A stretch of DNA of 64,000 nucleotides, taken from Penelope pileata. Lineage: Eukaryota; Chordata; Aves; Galliformes; Cracidae. The DNA is taken from NCBI GenBank assembly GCA_013396635.1, contig WBMW01005650.1, positions 1,663,308 to 1,727,307 on the forward strand, read 5' to 3'. Shown here in pieces: positions 51,141 through 64,000 of this stretch; the first letter of the stretch is position 1; the number at the start of each line of letters is the position of its first letter. The position numbers were made by a program, and so were the translations under genes. Under the pieces are notes generated by a model. The model was not told where the DNA came from. It did not search any database and was given only the letters and a program-made list of their open reading frames with translations.

Positions 51141-53733
51141 GTGCCAAGGATGAGAAGATGTTTTTGCTCATTGAATAGTCTACTTAGAGGCAATTTCAAC
51201 AAGGGATGTAAAAGTATTAATGTCTTAATTTGACGGAAGCCCTAAATACAGACCAGAGCCAGTGTTAGAGGAGTGAAACCCCTAGGCAGCTCCTGAAGTA
51301 TTTCCACCTTCTTCCCACGTGCAGGAAGATGAGAACTACCTACCTCAGCCCGGGGGGGCTTTCCCTGGTGCAGGGAACCATGCTAACTCCAAAGTAGTCC
51401 ATATGATAACTTCATCACACATGGTATTTCAACGAGAAACCTATCCTACGGTATGCTGATGGCATATCTATACCAACAGAGGAAAGAGACACCCCATAGC
51501 AGATGCTTATTTCACAATATGCATGGACATATGCATGCCCAAAAACACCTTTTACCCAATTCTGCAGATCAAATAGTAGAGTTTGAGGGTCTGGTAGAAT
51601 AATTTGCTTGGAAGAGAACTAGTAATACACAAATGAAATAGTCCTTGCTGAAATACAGACCTGACCAATTAGTTTGCAACATAATTGCTTTCTATCAGGA
51701 AAGGCAAGTTTCACCAAAAAGGAAATATTTCAAAGTATGCATTTCTGCTTAAACCTTATTTCAGTGATGCCAAAAGAAATTAACAGTGTTTTGATTTGCA
51801 TAATATCAAGTAATATATAAGACCAAAGTATTTAATATTTAAAATCAAAATTCAACACTTTCACATTACTGAAAGACGACATTTCGATTATTCCAGAGGG
51901 TTGTTTTGGCATTTATGTTCCACAGTAAATTTTATTGGGAAAATTTCAGAACATAATTTTCTTGAAGTTATTTTCTTTCCCTCAGAATATCAGTTCACTT
52001 CCCAGCCAGAGCTAATCTAATCCACTTAAATGAAATTTTGTTTCACTTGATCTCAGAAATCCCAACTCAGATGCTCTAAACTTGACTGTCTCCTAGGGTG
52101 GCATTACTAATTATAACCCTGAAAAGAAACATAGCATTACCTCTGCTAATTCAATCAACTGGGGAAGGTTCCTCAGCCTGTAAGCATCATGGCTGGCAAA
52201 ATAAGCCTTAGCTATAAGCCTCATAGATACTTAAGTATCAGCTACTGCTTGTACCTGAATTGCTTTTCACCTAGGCTGCACAGTTCTCAGGCATATTTAC
52301 TTCTGATTTTCAAGAGCAGCCATCCCATCTTCCTAAAAACGCTATGTACTAAATTGATTATAAAATTCATTTTCTTTATATATTAGATGATGATATTGTG
52401 AATGTATTTTGTGCACTGGTACAGTTTAATCCCATAGAGTTTTATCTGACCCAGGAGAGAGATGTTGCAATGATATAGCCGAGTAGTCACCACTTTGATT
52501 GCATTGGCAGAGTGTTAAATGAAAGCAGAATTAGGCCAACAATGAACACTTCCTAAAGTCCACTTGTCACTCAGTGGGAGCCCAAACAACAGCACTTGAA
52601 GATTTAATGCAAGGCAACAATAGAAACAAGTGGCACACATCACCCAGCCTTCCTTGCCACACAGAGGGAACCATATAATCAGAAGAAAAGCAGCACAATG
52701 CACATTCAATCACACACGTCGTACAAAGCAGGAGAACTACTCCAGCCCTTCTGCCACTGCAGTTTTGGAAATTGCAGGATCACCTCCTTCCTGCAAGAGT
52801 TCACCTGAACTCTTAACAGAAATACACGAAACAAAAGCAATGCATATGAGCATCTCCTCCAATACCATTTCACTAATTTGATATAAACTATGACACCTGG
52901 GTGCCACATTTAAAAATCAGCATGATTTCCTTCAGCCCTTAATTGTCATGCAGCATATAATGCACCTTACCCTGATGTTCCTGGCAGGAGACAACAATAT
53001 TAGCTATGAAATATGCAGGTTTCTGCCAAATTCACAAATACTGGCAGAAAAACCTATGGAAGGGGCAGACTGGGCTGTGAAAATGAAAAGTAATTTAATG
53101 CAAATGTTCTACAGCACTCCCCAGGCTCCAGGATCAGGGATGTCAAAAAATGTAAGTGCTCCTTCTGGTTATTACTATGGAGAACTGATTATTACGCACT
53201 GTATATAAGGTTTTCCAAAATGATTGTATTTTTCTTAAGTCTCTCATTATTTTGTTCACTAAAGTATATTTTGCTGTGTGCTCTGTAATACTCCCCTTCC
53301 CCCCAAAGCGAAAGCTAATTGTTAAGTTCTGATTTTAACCATGATTTCCTTTCACTTAACTTATTTTTACTCCCTAGTGTAGCAGATAATGACGTATGTT
53401 TAAAAAAATTGAAAAGAGGGGGAAAAAAGAAATACATTTACTAATGTAAGTAAGCATAACTTGCGTTGGGAAATAGATTGTTCTTTTTTTAACATTTCTC
53501 TGAGAAAATTAGATGGTATATGTTTGAAACACATTTAGAGATTGCTTTTAAAGGTGAAAGTACCCACGTGCACAAGGTGATTGGAAGTTACATAAATACA
53601 TTTGCCCAGCCTTCTAAATGCCTTAAGAGAACATTTCTGCGGGCCACTTTGATTCACTGAGATGGATACACCTTACAGTCGCGTTTATGTAACAGAAATA
53701 ATCCTAATTAATTACTAAAAATTTCTAGATTAA

Positions 53734-53757
53734 CAGCTGTGCTCTCATGCACAGCTG
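53734..53757. other. Perfect 9-bp hairpin in an AT-rich candidate regulatory stretch
   Basis: CAGCTGTGC and GCACAGCTG are separated by six bases, so each arm carries a CAGCTG E-box. It is flanked by AATTAATTA-type homeodomain cores (53706-53715 and 53762-53769). Regulatory function is inferred from composition only. Confidence 0.4.
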
Positions 53758-56700
53758 AACAGTTAATTAGAGAATTTAATCTAAACTGCAATCTGTCCAA
53801 AGAAGAATAAAATATATTGAAGAACTGAAATGAGATGAGCATAGTCAGCAGACTTCCCTTAAAAGAAATGAAACAGACTTTTACTTCTGATTTATTTATT
53901 TTTTTTTTTTATCCCTTCAAGTAGGGGCTGAAAGAAGGAGAGTTTGTTTCTTGAATCAATATAGAAAAAACTGCTAATGATAACTCATCTCTGATTGATA
54001 AGTATTTTTACTCCTAATAAGTAAATATTTAAGTGGCAACATCCAAGAGCTAATTCTCCACAGAAATAATCTGCTTTCTACAAAAATATCAACAAATTTA
54101 ATGGAAATAAAGCCTGAAGATCCTCAGAAAGTTCTGTGGTTTGATGAATTTTCAACAGGCAAGCTGTGTTCAATGGTTGCTAGAAGCTGTGCTCCTGCAG
54201 CAGAGATCAGTCTCGCACAGTGAGAAAGTGATGTGGCTGTACGGATAAACCACCGTGGTTAAGCTCTGAGGAGATCCAGAACCGAAGTGGTATGGATACT
54301 TCCTGTGAAGTACCATCATTTTCTGGTACTTCATGCATCCTCAACCTCAGCATCTGAGCCAACGTCAAGCAGAAATTTGATACTCAATTATCTATCAGGT
54401 TTAAAAAAAAAAAAAGAAAAAGTGACACCTAAGAATGAGATTTACCCATTGCTAGTCTTCTGAGCTGTAGGAAGAGTCATTTCTTTCTTATGACAACTCT
54501 GACTTGTTGCAGGAGCATATATCAGGTAAACACGAACTACGCTCCAAAGAAAACGCCTGATCTTTTTCATTGACCACAAAAATAGCCAAGAGAGCTAGAT
54601 CATATACAGACACATACACATATGAAGCCTGAAATAAGATGAGATGTAAAATGCAGTACCAGAGAAGGGTCACTAATGAGAGTCTGGTTATCTTTCTGTC
54701 TACGTGCATACGTATGCTAGTTGTGATCCAGCTGCTCCTGTAGCTGATAAACAGCCACCTTCTTTTATTGCAGGGAAAACTGATTCCTCAGTTTCCATTA
54801 CAGCCACAAAACTATCTTCCACTGCTTTTTAAAAGGTGTATTTTTCCCTTCCTTATTTACTGAAAACAGTCATAATGAAACTGAAGTGGTTTCCTAGATG
54901 CTTTCTTTCTAACAACAATATAGTCGAGATAAAGTCTCTGATGGAACTGAAAGTGTTCATTAATCACTGGGTGCTTAAGTATATGGGAGACATAAGTCTA
55001 TATTTTGGTTGAGAAAGTTGTAATTTACAGTTGCCCGCATTCCACAGAATCAATCCAAGTCAAGTTGCATAGCAAATTTGTCCACAATCAAGTGCTCTGT
55101 AACAGGATTATTTATTTATTTTTGATCAATTTGCAGGTAATAGAAGATTTGCTTATTGCCTGAAGTCTAGAACACACGGTGAAATGAAAGAAATCCACCA
55201 CATAAAGTAGGTATCAGTTATTGGAATTTGGAGTATGATTAATTAGGCACTTACTGCAAGTTATTTACTCTGCCCTTGTCTCTAATTGCATTGCAAATGC
55301 CTGCTGTGGACATCAGGTGTGTAACCTTAGAAATCAAATGTCATCCCAGAGCCATGCATTAAACATTATCTTCAAAATTTGCTAAAATCCTCTGATGTTC
55401 CTCCTAATTCTTCCTAATGTTTTCAGTCAAAAGAACAGTAAATACGGAGACCTAAACTCAAGACTGATACACTAAATCTCAATCAGTAAAATGCATCGAA
55501 TAAGTGCTTATATGTTTTGTCAAACCCACACTTCTAATTATTGCAGGTTCAAAAATCTGCAAAAAATCACATACGAGAAGAGAAGCACAGAACTCTATAG
55601 TTAGATGATTGTGTTTGTCCTCTAGCTCCATGCTTTTCTGTAGCGTAAGAATACACTTTAATTGCTTGGCCAAAAATCTTCACACAAAAATGGACGAGTA
55701 GAGGAACTTGCTATTTATCCCACATTAAACAACAAAACTTCCAGCATTTTGACTATACTATTACTATGGTATTATCTTGTAACTACTGAAGTGTAGCTCA
55801 TTTCATCGGTGAAGCAGAGAGCCATTTACTACAAGAGTCTACCTGATTTTTTTCCCCCATATGTTGCTTTTATTCAAATGAAAGTGTTCCTGGAAATCTT
55901 AGAATTTAATAAAATAATGGTTATTCTCAGCGGTAAACAAGATGAAAGATGTTCAGATGTGCAGCCTCTTCTTTAGCTGAAAGGTTCTTCCTTGCATCAG
56001 AAATCCAGATGCATGCTGCTGGTGCGTGCACAAAGCTGGGGGATCCCTGGAGCTGCCTGCACGATGCTGAGCTTTTTGCGGTGTGTCTGCAGCTCTCACC
56101 TCTGCCCCAGACACTTCCAAAAAAATAAAGTGCCCTAGGTGTGAATGGAAAAAGGCAGGGGAAACGTTTCCTTTGCTCTCCACTTTGTTTCCCCTGAGAA
56201 CACAGAAGGGTTCATTTCCCACAGGTGTAGAATATACAGCCATCATTCTTTTGTACAAACGAATCCCAGTGAACTACCCACATCCACTTTTCCACAATGT
56301 CTTGAAACCACATGAAACCATCAGCTGAACAGATATGGGAAGGGAGAAGAAACCTTCGTAGAGGATGTTTTTGCATGTGCTGCCCAGTTGACTGAGCCCA
56401 GGTTTCCCCAATTAGAGAAGCACAGCAGCGGTTCACCAAGGAGCACTGTGCCTCAGGGTAACACTGAGGGGCACCAGGCTCAGGTCACACAAGAGCTAGC
56501 GTGTTTAACACACAGCACAGGCTCCCAGCCCTGCAGAGAGATTGTCAGGAAAGGCTCTGCAGACTGATTGGTTTTATGACTTCCAATTGCCACTGAATCT
56601 GGCTTGATATCTCTATGCCAAAAATAAGCTGTAGTTTCTTCTACTTAGGTGCTCATCTGCTGCCAACCACCACGCCATTAAAAGGAGAAAGATGAGAAAT

Positions 56701-57243
56701 GGAAACATGAAATTTTGATGAACATCTGGCAGTTAAAGGTACTAAGCTGCAATGCAGAAGATGCAGTTGAACAGAGTATAAACTAAAATAAATAAAAACT
56801 TGCCTTTTTCTTTGACACTAACTCTGGAACAAAGAAACACCAAAAGGTAAAATCATCCCCTCCCAGAACACCTACATTTCATTCTGCTGGATTTGCAGAC
56901 ATACTTCATTCTGACTCATGACCCAAGAGTACAGAAAAGTTTTTCTTGCTTAGTAATAAAGAAGTTCAGAAGGTTGCTTTACTTTTCAATTTTGTTTCAT
57001 CAACTTCCCAGCCCTTGGGGGACTCGGCTTGAATTGCATACATATGGAAAATGAGTTAGTCTGCCTGCAGTGCCCACACTGCATATAAATGCATATTCAT
57101 TCATCCATTTTGGACTGCTGTCTGGAAAAGCCCATTCAAAAGAATGATATTGAGGTAAAACAGCATAAACTTCAACAAAGAGCCCCTGCAGAATTATCAA
57201 CATTCGAAAGAGACCTACTCCAGATATATGTTGTTGAGCGTGG

Positions 57244-57290
57244 TTTTTTTATATATATATTTTATGTACATATATTTATGTACGAGCTGT
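57244..57290. repeat. AT-rich microsatellite
   Basis: T7 is followed by (AT)n and imperfect TATGTACATATATTTATGTA repeats. It is a likely polymorphic simple repeat. Confidence 0.8.
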
Positions 57291-58833
57291 CCATTTTATA
57301 GATATATAGAAAACAACACAGTTTTAGCCAATTTATAAGTCTTGACCATGCAAAGTACTAAGACTGCTTTGCATCCTTTGCACTAGTTCAGTTAGAAAGC
57401 AGTCAGATCTTTACAGGAGCTGATCAGAAGAGAATATCTGATTTCTGAACCAAACCAAGCAGTCAAAACACACGGGTTTTGCTCAGCTGCCAAAACCATA
57501 ACATCCAGATTTGCGTCCAAATAGAACCCATCATAACGTAATCATTAATCAGTCTGATTTAGAATAATGTTTGCACCAACTGATTACTGCTGCGCATTAA
57601 CATTTATCCTTTAAAATCTGCAAACATATCCTCCACCATTCAAGACAATACAACTAATTCTGCCAGCACACTGGGGTTGGGCACAAATGCCCGTGACTCA
57701 TCTGGAAGGGATGGAGTCCTGCCTAAAATAAGCGGTGCACGCTTCCTGCATATTCCAAGGCTAAAAGCCACCATTACATGCACAAAACACTGCTGATAGG
57801 CATCTGTACCCAGTTATATTCTGACTTGTGACTTTAAACATCGCTTTTCCTAATCCATGTGCTAAAAGTGTACAGAGAATTTTGTTGTTGACTGGCAGAT
57901 CAGATTTCCATATGCTGAATTTTGAGATAAAAGAGAAACAACTTCATCTACCACAATAGCAGGAACTGTGGAAGTAATTGCCACACATGTAAAACAATTA
58001 GAATTGTACTTTGAGAGTGTTATTTAAAATTGGAGTTGATCAGACTTGGTACAAGATTGATTCAAGCAATGCGTGACAGACTTCTGTTAACTCCTTTGTG
58101 ATGTGTATGAACGAGCGTTGAAGTTCAGTCCCACTGAAAGGGATCCATTTGGGGATGCCCAATTTAACATGGGAAAAGATTGCTCTGGCAAATCCAGAGC
58201 GAACATCTGAACTGATCGAAGGGAGAAGAAAGCAGCCGAGCAGATGGGGAGAACTGAAGCATTTTTTGCTGGGGGGTGCCCACTCCAGGCACAGGCAGAG
58301 CTGGGGCAGGCTCTGCCCACCACTGCATTCTGCTCCTCCAGAACATGGGGGACAGGGAATGTTTCTCAAACACCACTGATTGCTAAACAGATCATCAAAA
58401 GAGCAGTTTCAATTTTGTAACTGGATGTAATTCCACCTAACTGGAAATTATTAAAGTCAATGAAGGACTGGGTCAAATTACTTCCCTATGAACAAACCAT
58501 TTTGTCTGCCTCAACATAGAGCCTGGAACGTGACGCTGCAGAAATGAAGTCAGAAGACACCAAGACAAAGTGCCTACACGGCACCGTTCACCGTCCACAG
58601 CCTCCCTATTTGTCTCTAGAATTAGATGCACTTTTCTCCAGACTTGTCTCACCATTTGATTTGCGTCTTGGCACAACAAATGAAAGCCTTTCCCCACTGA
58701 ATTTAAATAATGCTGAAGCTGCAGCATGAGACAATGAAGCCAACATTCAACATTAATAGTGGAATCTATTCCTCATCACTGCAGGCTGATTTCACAGGAG
58801 AGGAAAATATTGTCATCAGAGTGTTCTTGTTAC

Positions 58834-58852
58834 TTTTTTTTTTTTTTTTTTT
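58834..58852. repeat. T19 homopolymer
   Basis: Nineteen consecutive T. No retroposon body was recognised beside it. Confidence 0.95.
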
Positions 58853-61800
58853 AAGTGCTTCATCATTCAGAGATCCAGAATTACTTATGTTTCTGCCTAA
58901 AGTATTCAGCTATTCATACTTTTGCATTAACTCCAAGTCCAATACAAAGACGTGACAAGGTCTATGCCATAGTGAGCTTGTAGCACAGCTTCAGCTTCTG
59001 AGGTTTGAGGATTTTGTTCTTATTATCTGAAAAATCATACTGAGGATCATGTGGTTGTTCCCCCCAGAGAAATTCTAAGAGGGTCTTTTAGAATATGAGC
59101 AGTGGATCGTAGCTCCAAAATACCTATATCCATACCACAGCAGTAAAAGCAGTGAAAAAACTTACCACAGTCTGTGCAAGGAGCCCATGAGGATATTTCC
59201 TATACAGCTGGCTATGAACAATTACCTTGGAAAAACCTCTAAGGAGGCATTCTCATTGCTTAGCATCACATTTAGCGTGATGGGGTCTCAGGGAAAGATT
59301 AAGACAACCACAGCCTAATTAAATAATTATTTTAACATCTCAAGAGCCTTCATACCTTCAGGAAAAGGCCACCTTCTACCAAAACAGAGACACAGTACAA
59401 AAGCGGAAAGAGAACACCGTAGAAGAAAAGATGCCGTACAGCTAATGAGAAAGCAAGAGGAGAACAGAATTTTCTTGTGGATCTACAGGTAGAGAGCACA
59501 AAAGTCTCTTGAATGAGCAAATATCCATTGAGCAGGCAGCACTGTGAGCTGAAGAGCTGCTTGTGAGCCATGGGCGTACAGCTGGGACTTGATGGAAACT
59601 GTTGGCTGGCCCTATGTTGCTACATTCCAATCTCAGATTCTTGCTCTTAAAAAAAAACCTGTAAATTAATTACACCTTATTTCCTTTTGTTACCTTCCCA
59701 TTCAGTTGGTTGATTATCTAACTACAAACAGGAATGCTATATGGTTGAGAAAATGTCAGCGGAAGATACAATGCAGTTCTCAAAAGGAAGTATTAACTCT
59801 GCACCAGAAAGGTGAAGTGCAAAATCTAGATGACTCTCCCCTGGGTAAAACAGCAGCACAAAGGCACATAACCCAAGGAAGCAAAGCTGTGCATGATCCC
59901 CTCTGGTCACACTTGGACCAGCAGCATTCTGCTTACACAGTGTGATGAGCATTCACAGGACTAAGAAAAAAAACCCAGACTTTCTTATTTGACTGCTCCA
60001 TAAAAATAAAATAAATGAATACAAGCAAGTGATATAGGGCTTTCTGCCTCTCATTTCAGAGAATTCCTTTGAAAACCAGTCTTTTTCTGTTGCTAGGAAT
60101 AATTAAATGAAAGCCTTGTGTTACCCTTTCAGTTAACACCAAACAGATCACTACAGCTTTAAGTACTGATTTGATAAGAGTGAAAGCACAGATTTACTGT
60201 TTAGGAAGTCATTTTCTGCAAGGAAAAACTAAATTAACCAACTTGGGGAGAAGGGTATAACGTATGTAAATATGTATGGTCTCAGAGATTAACTTTGGAT
60301 GAAAAATTACACATTAGTAGTTGTACTACAAAAATGATTAAAGTAATCAAAGCAAAACAGACATGCATGACACAAGAGGATCCTGATATTTTGTTTGGAA
60401 TATACAGATGTTGCATTTCAATAATTATCAGTAGCAAAATACAAGATTCAGCCACATAGAAGTCTAATTACATTCTTAATCAAAACATGATAAATAAAAA
60501 AGGTTGCTGGAATACATTTGAAGTACATTAGGAGTAAAAAATAGCATAAGCCCTTTGGTATCATGCTGGTTAAACAAACACCAAAAAATTTAATACTTGC
60601 AGTTAGTCAAGAAAGAGCCTTCAGTCAAGGCCACATGAGCACCAAGCAGGAACACACCCTTTGCTTTTCCTGCAGAGGCTCATGGAGGGTTAAAATCTGC
60701 CCCAGGCAACTACAGCAGGGGCGCAAAGGTGAAATTTGATGCAGAATTTGCTCCTGCAGTGCAGTCATTTGCCCAATTACCAGCTCCACAGCAATGCCTC
60801 TGTGCCTGACATCAGTGCTCCTTTGTTTTAAGGAAAATAAACATCCGAGGAGACCTGCTCCTTGCCCTGAGGAGTTTAAAGTCCAGAGGCACAAAGGAGG
60901 CAAGGTACAAAAGTGAGAGGATTACTAAGAGGTGTTTCCCCACCACACATCTCTGCTAGTCCAGGAAAATTTGGAAGTCTTCAGTAAACAAGGAAATGCA
61001 ACTTAAATAAGCCCATGATAAAACCAGGACACAGCTATATTGCGCCTGCAGCTTTTTCATGGATCCGTATCGGTCATTAACTGTCAATGTTGGAACACCT
61101 GTGACAGCTCAGATATTGCTCAAGCTATTTTCAGAGCTGTTACAATCTAGTGAGCATTTTACATCGTTCTTTCATATCACATCCCCTAACTCAATGGCAG
61201 AGGTAAAAAGAAACCATCTGTCTGTTTCTTTTTGCATGACCTCATTTGCATGCCATTAATACAATTAATATTACATTAGAATTTATACTGAAGTATTTCT
61301 GATTCTCCTAGCTAGCAGCACTCCAGGAACACTCCAATCTGTAGACCACAAGACAGTTTCAGGCATAAGCGAATCCGAGGTCACCTCAGAAGCCAACTAA
61401 ATCAGGACAGAACTGTGTCGATTACGAAATGACAGGTCACCTGAAACCTGATGAGATTATATCAACAGCCAGTTACGTTTTTGTCTGAGCGCAAGAATCA
61501 AATCATTCTTGGGAGCATTACAACACTAATGAAAAAAGATGAAACAGGTTCTGTTTAATCATGTTTCTACTTTTGGTAACACTACGCATTAAGAAACGAT
61601 TAAAGTAGCTATAATGTTGTTGGGTTTTCGTTCTGTTTCTGCAATGACACTTTGCTTCAGAAACAAATCCAATAAGCCAACTGAAATTATCTTTGAAATT
61701 ATGCTCGTAACGCTTACTTTAAGCTACAGAAAAGTAATAGTTTCACTAACACAATTTATTTTTTGACATCCAGAGGGATCCTTTATTTTCTGCATTCACA

Positions 61801-64000
61801 CAAGGAGATTGAAGCCCACCTCTGATTCCTCTGATTAATTCCGAGTGCTGCGTTCTCACCCACGTTTGCTAAATGTACTGCTTCACACACTAAAAAGCAA
61901 ATCCCCTTTCCTCAAGGGACTTGTGCTGATTTAGCAACAGATATTAGGCCAGTATGCTGCCTGCATCACATCTACCTACAACACACACCAGGATGGCACC
62001 ATGACATTCCCTGCAGTCCTGGTTTTCCCAGCAAACTTATCAGGTCACTAGGAGTGTGCAAGGGCTCCATCCAACTCATGTGCCCAAATTCCCTAAGGGA
62101 AGAATCACGGAGCAGGATGGAGCCAGGCACCCTCCCATGCAACCACTGACTCAGGAACACAGAAAACTTCTCTCCAGAACAGAACAGCTGATGCCAGCCA
62201 GTGGTTCCACAATGAGTTTTTAGATCAGCTGTAAGCTTTCTTTCCTACTGGCAGATATCTGTAGGAATTTATTTATTTTTCCTAGTCACTTTCAGAAACC
62301 AGAACTGTCATTTCATATTTCTTACAACTATATTTACCTTTGGGAGAGTTTCAGGACTTTGATGGTCATTCATCATCATTTATTGACATAAGAATATTAA
62401 GAACAGATAAGTAAAGAACTGCTGACATTTTGCCATCACAACAGCTCTCTGAGGGCCACATACCGAGACAAATTGCACAAAATCAGCCACTACATAGCAC
62501 TGGAGACATGGCAGAACAGGGACCAGTTCATGGGGAGACAGGAACCATTTGCATTTAGTGTGGAAGGGTGACAAAACCGCGTGCATGGGCAGTGTTAGTA
62601 TTAGCCAACGGCAAATGTACTGCCAGAGATGTGATAATTTGCAAGCCATTGTGCTGCAAATTGCCATTTTAAAATGACTACTCTGAGAGAATTGCTCAGC
62701 TCAAGGAAATTGCCAAAAAGTTCTAGTTCAAGAAATAAAGTCATATTACATTTCAGATCATGTTTAAATTGCTCTAAATGGAATAGCCTACTAAGGGAGA
62801 AAAAGAGCAGTACTCTGGTCTCAGAGGAACCTGCTGTCAGTTGAAACACCACCTGTGCTACAGTGATAAATCATTAAGAAGAGAAAACATCCCTGCTTGC
62901 TGTTTAACCTGACAAATTAATTGAGAAGGTCTATAGAGTACAATATTGGTATGCCCAAGTCGGACTGGCTGCTTTATCAACAACGCTACATCCTTCTCTC
63001 TTATATCAGCTATTTTCCTCTGTGGAAGGAGACAGATTAAGCATTTTACTAGGATCCAGGCCATTGCCTGCACCACCATCATTCGAACAAGCCTGGAAGA
63101 GTTCAGCTGGGTGGATGAAATGGGCATCAGCAGGTTCTGTACCCTTCAGAGACAGCAGCTACAGGAGGGGCTTACAAATCAGGCTGTGGCAGCACTACCA
63201 GAGCGGAGAGGAAGAGCTGCAATCTCAGCCCCGAACTGCTCCAAGCTGGAGAGGATTTTTGTCCATTACAAAGTGTGGTTTGGAGTCTATTAAAGAACCT
63301 TTTACAATCACATTTACCACTGATATACACTTCTAGCCTTCATAGTTAGCCCAACTACTTAAAAATGGCATGCATTAAGGGATCATATTTTAGGCGAAAC
63401 AAGGTTAAATCTGGTGCCAAAAGAAGGATATAGAGCAATTTCCTTTTTATTAACAGAAGATAACAATTTACAGGCAATCAATTCTAACTCTACTGAGTCC
63501 TCAAAATCTTGTCTTGAGTAACTCTGGCTGGGATAGGAAATGTCGCTCTGCATTCCAGGCAGATGGGTTCAAATCAGCCCTATGATGAATAAATTAATCT
63601 CTTAGATACCAGATTGTTGTCAGTGTACATTTCTCAAACACACACTGACTTGCACACACTGTTTGGACTTCAGGGCAGAGATCATCTCTCCGAATTTCTC
63701 ATAATGAATTTTACCCCCAAAACTTATTTGTCATCCTGCCTTTGTTTACACGAATGACCCTGACGTTGTGCAAAGTCCTTAAGAATGCCAGAATTATATA
63801 TAAGGGGTCTCTAGGCAACCAAGAGTTGAGTGCTTGGAGAAGAAGGATGATGTGTGTTGCTGTATCGTTACAGTAAGAAAAATTTGAAAGGAGAGAGAGT
63901 AGATGGGCAGTGTCTTGATATTTAAGTACATAGCTTAAGGCCATGATATCCCAGCCCTCAGTCTCCCATATAGAGAACTTTTTTTGTTCATATTTTTAAA

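Larger units (their letters stand above)
27219..64000 (-). other. CDH13: CDH13 intron 1, 3' part (incomplete)
   Basis: This is everything upstream of exon 2 in gene orientation. I found no exon 1: no CpG-rich promoter-like block and no reading frame ending in the expected start of the T-cadherin signal peptide. The intron therefore runs past the window edge. It contains the 34150, 36242, 48627 and 51022 CR1 copies, the MIR-like SINE, the mariner remnant and the 38.6-kb minisatellite. Assignment rests on the single exon. Confidence 0.82.
51141..64000. other. Intronic, no gene recognised
   Basis: AT-rich unique sequence with a T12 run at 53899-53910, an AT microsatellite at about 57244-57290, the T19 run at 58834-58852 and the hairpin at 53734-53757. 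GC-richer patches at 56000-56500, 60620-60900 and 61960-62160 contain overlapping open frames without recognisable products. A TATATATAAGG sequence near 63796 is TATA-like but has no gene beside it. Confidence 0.5.

Noticed and set aside
60625..60903. Minus-strand frame of 92 codons with a GC-rich body
   Set aside because: No family recognised. Phrases such as TTTAAACTCCTCAGGGCAAG vaguely recall old interspersed repeats, but this was not strong enough to annotate.
62946..63336. Two overlapping plus-strand frames (104 and 115 codons)
   Set aside because: Both lie in the same segment in different phases with a minus-strand frame across them, and show no domain.
63790..63810. TATATATAAGG as a core promoter
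   Set aside because: A TATA-like string alone is common here. No first exon, CpG-rich block or initiator context follows.

Overview
This window reads as avian nuclear DNA, most likely from a galliform bird such as chicken. It is AT-rich, has no densely packed long ORFs (the longest open frame is about 153 codons), and carries several CR1 retroposon fragments with typical CR1 3' ends. It also contains an internally deleted mariner element of the kind described in chicken as Galluhop. Nothing points to bacterial, phage or plasmid DNA: there are no operons, no CRISPR arrays and no RNA genes that I could recognise.

One protein-coding exon can be identified with good support. At 27107-27218 on the minus strand, a 112-bp exon encodes the end of the signal peptide and the start of the prodomain of T-cadherin (CDH13, H-cadherin, a GPI-anchored cadherin). 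It has a clean 3' splice site, a GTATGT donor, and the phase expected for exon 2 of this gene. The rest of the window is therefore best read as the two flanking introns of CDH13 on the minus strand: positions above 27218 are the 3' part of intron 1, and positions below 27107 are the 5' part of intron 2. Neither exon 1 nor exon 3 was found here, which fits the very long 5' introns of this gene in vertebrates.

The introns hold young and old CR1 fragments (13070-13126, 17801-18040, 34150-34470, 36242-36306, 48627-48787, 51022-51140) and a MIR-like ancient SINE (40720-40882). The mariner remnant (49304-49830) keeps the ends of the transposase but has lost its catalytic core. There is also a degenerate minisatellite of about 89-bp units (38649-38925), two small tandem duplications (9672-9699; 27298-27342, just upstream of the exon), several homopolymer runs, and a few AT-rich stretches with nested palindromes that could be conserved non-coding elements.

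I did not find a novel biological system. The items most worth a second look are the rearranged end of the mariner remnant, the degenerate minisatellite, a same-strand orphan signal-peptide ORF ending at a consensus donor (37794-37875), and two palindrome-bearing candidate regulatory stretches (about 23980-24430 and 53690-53800).
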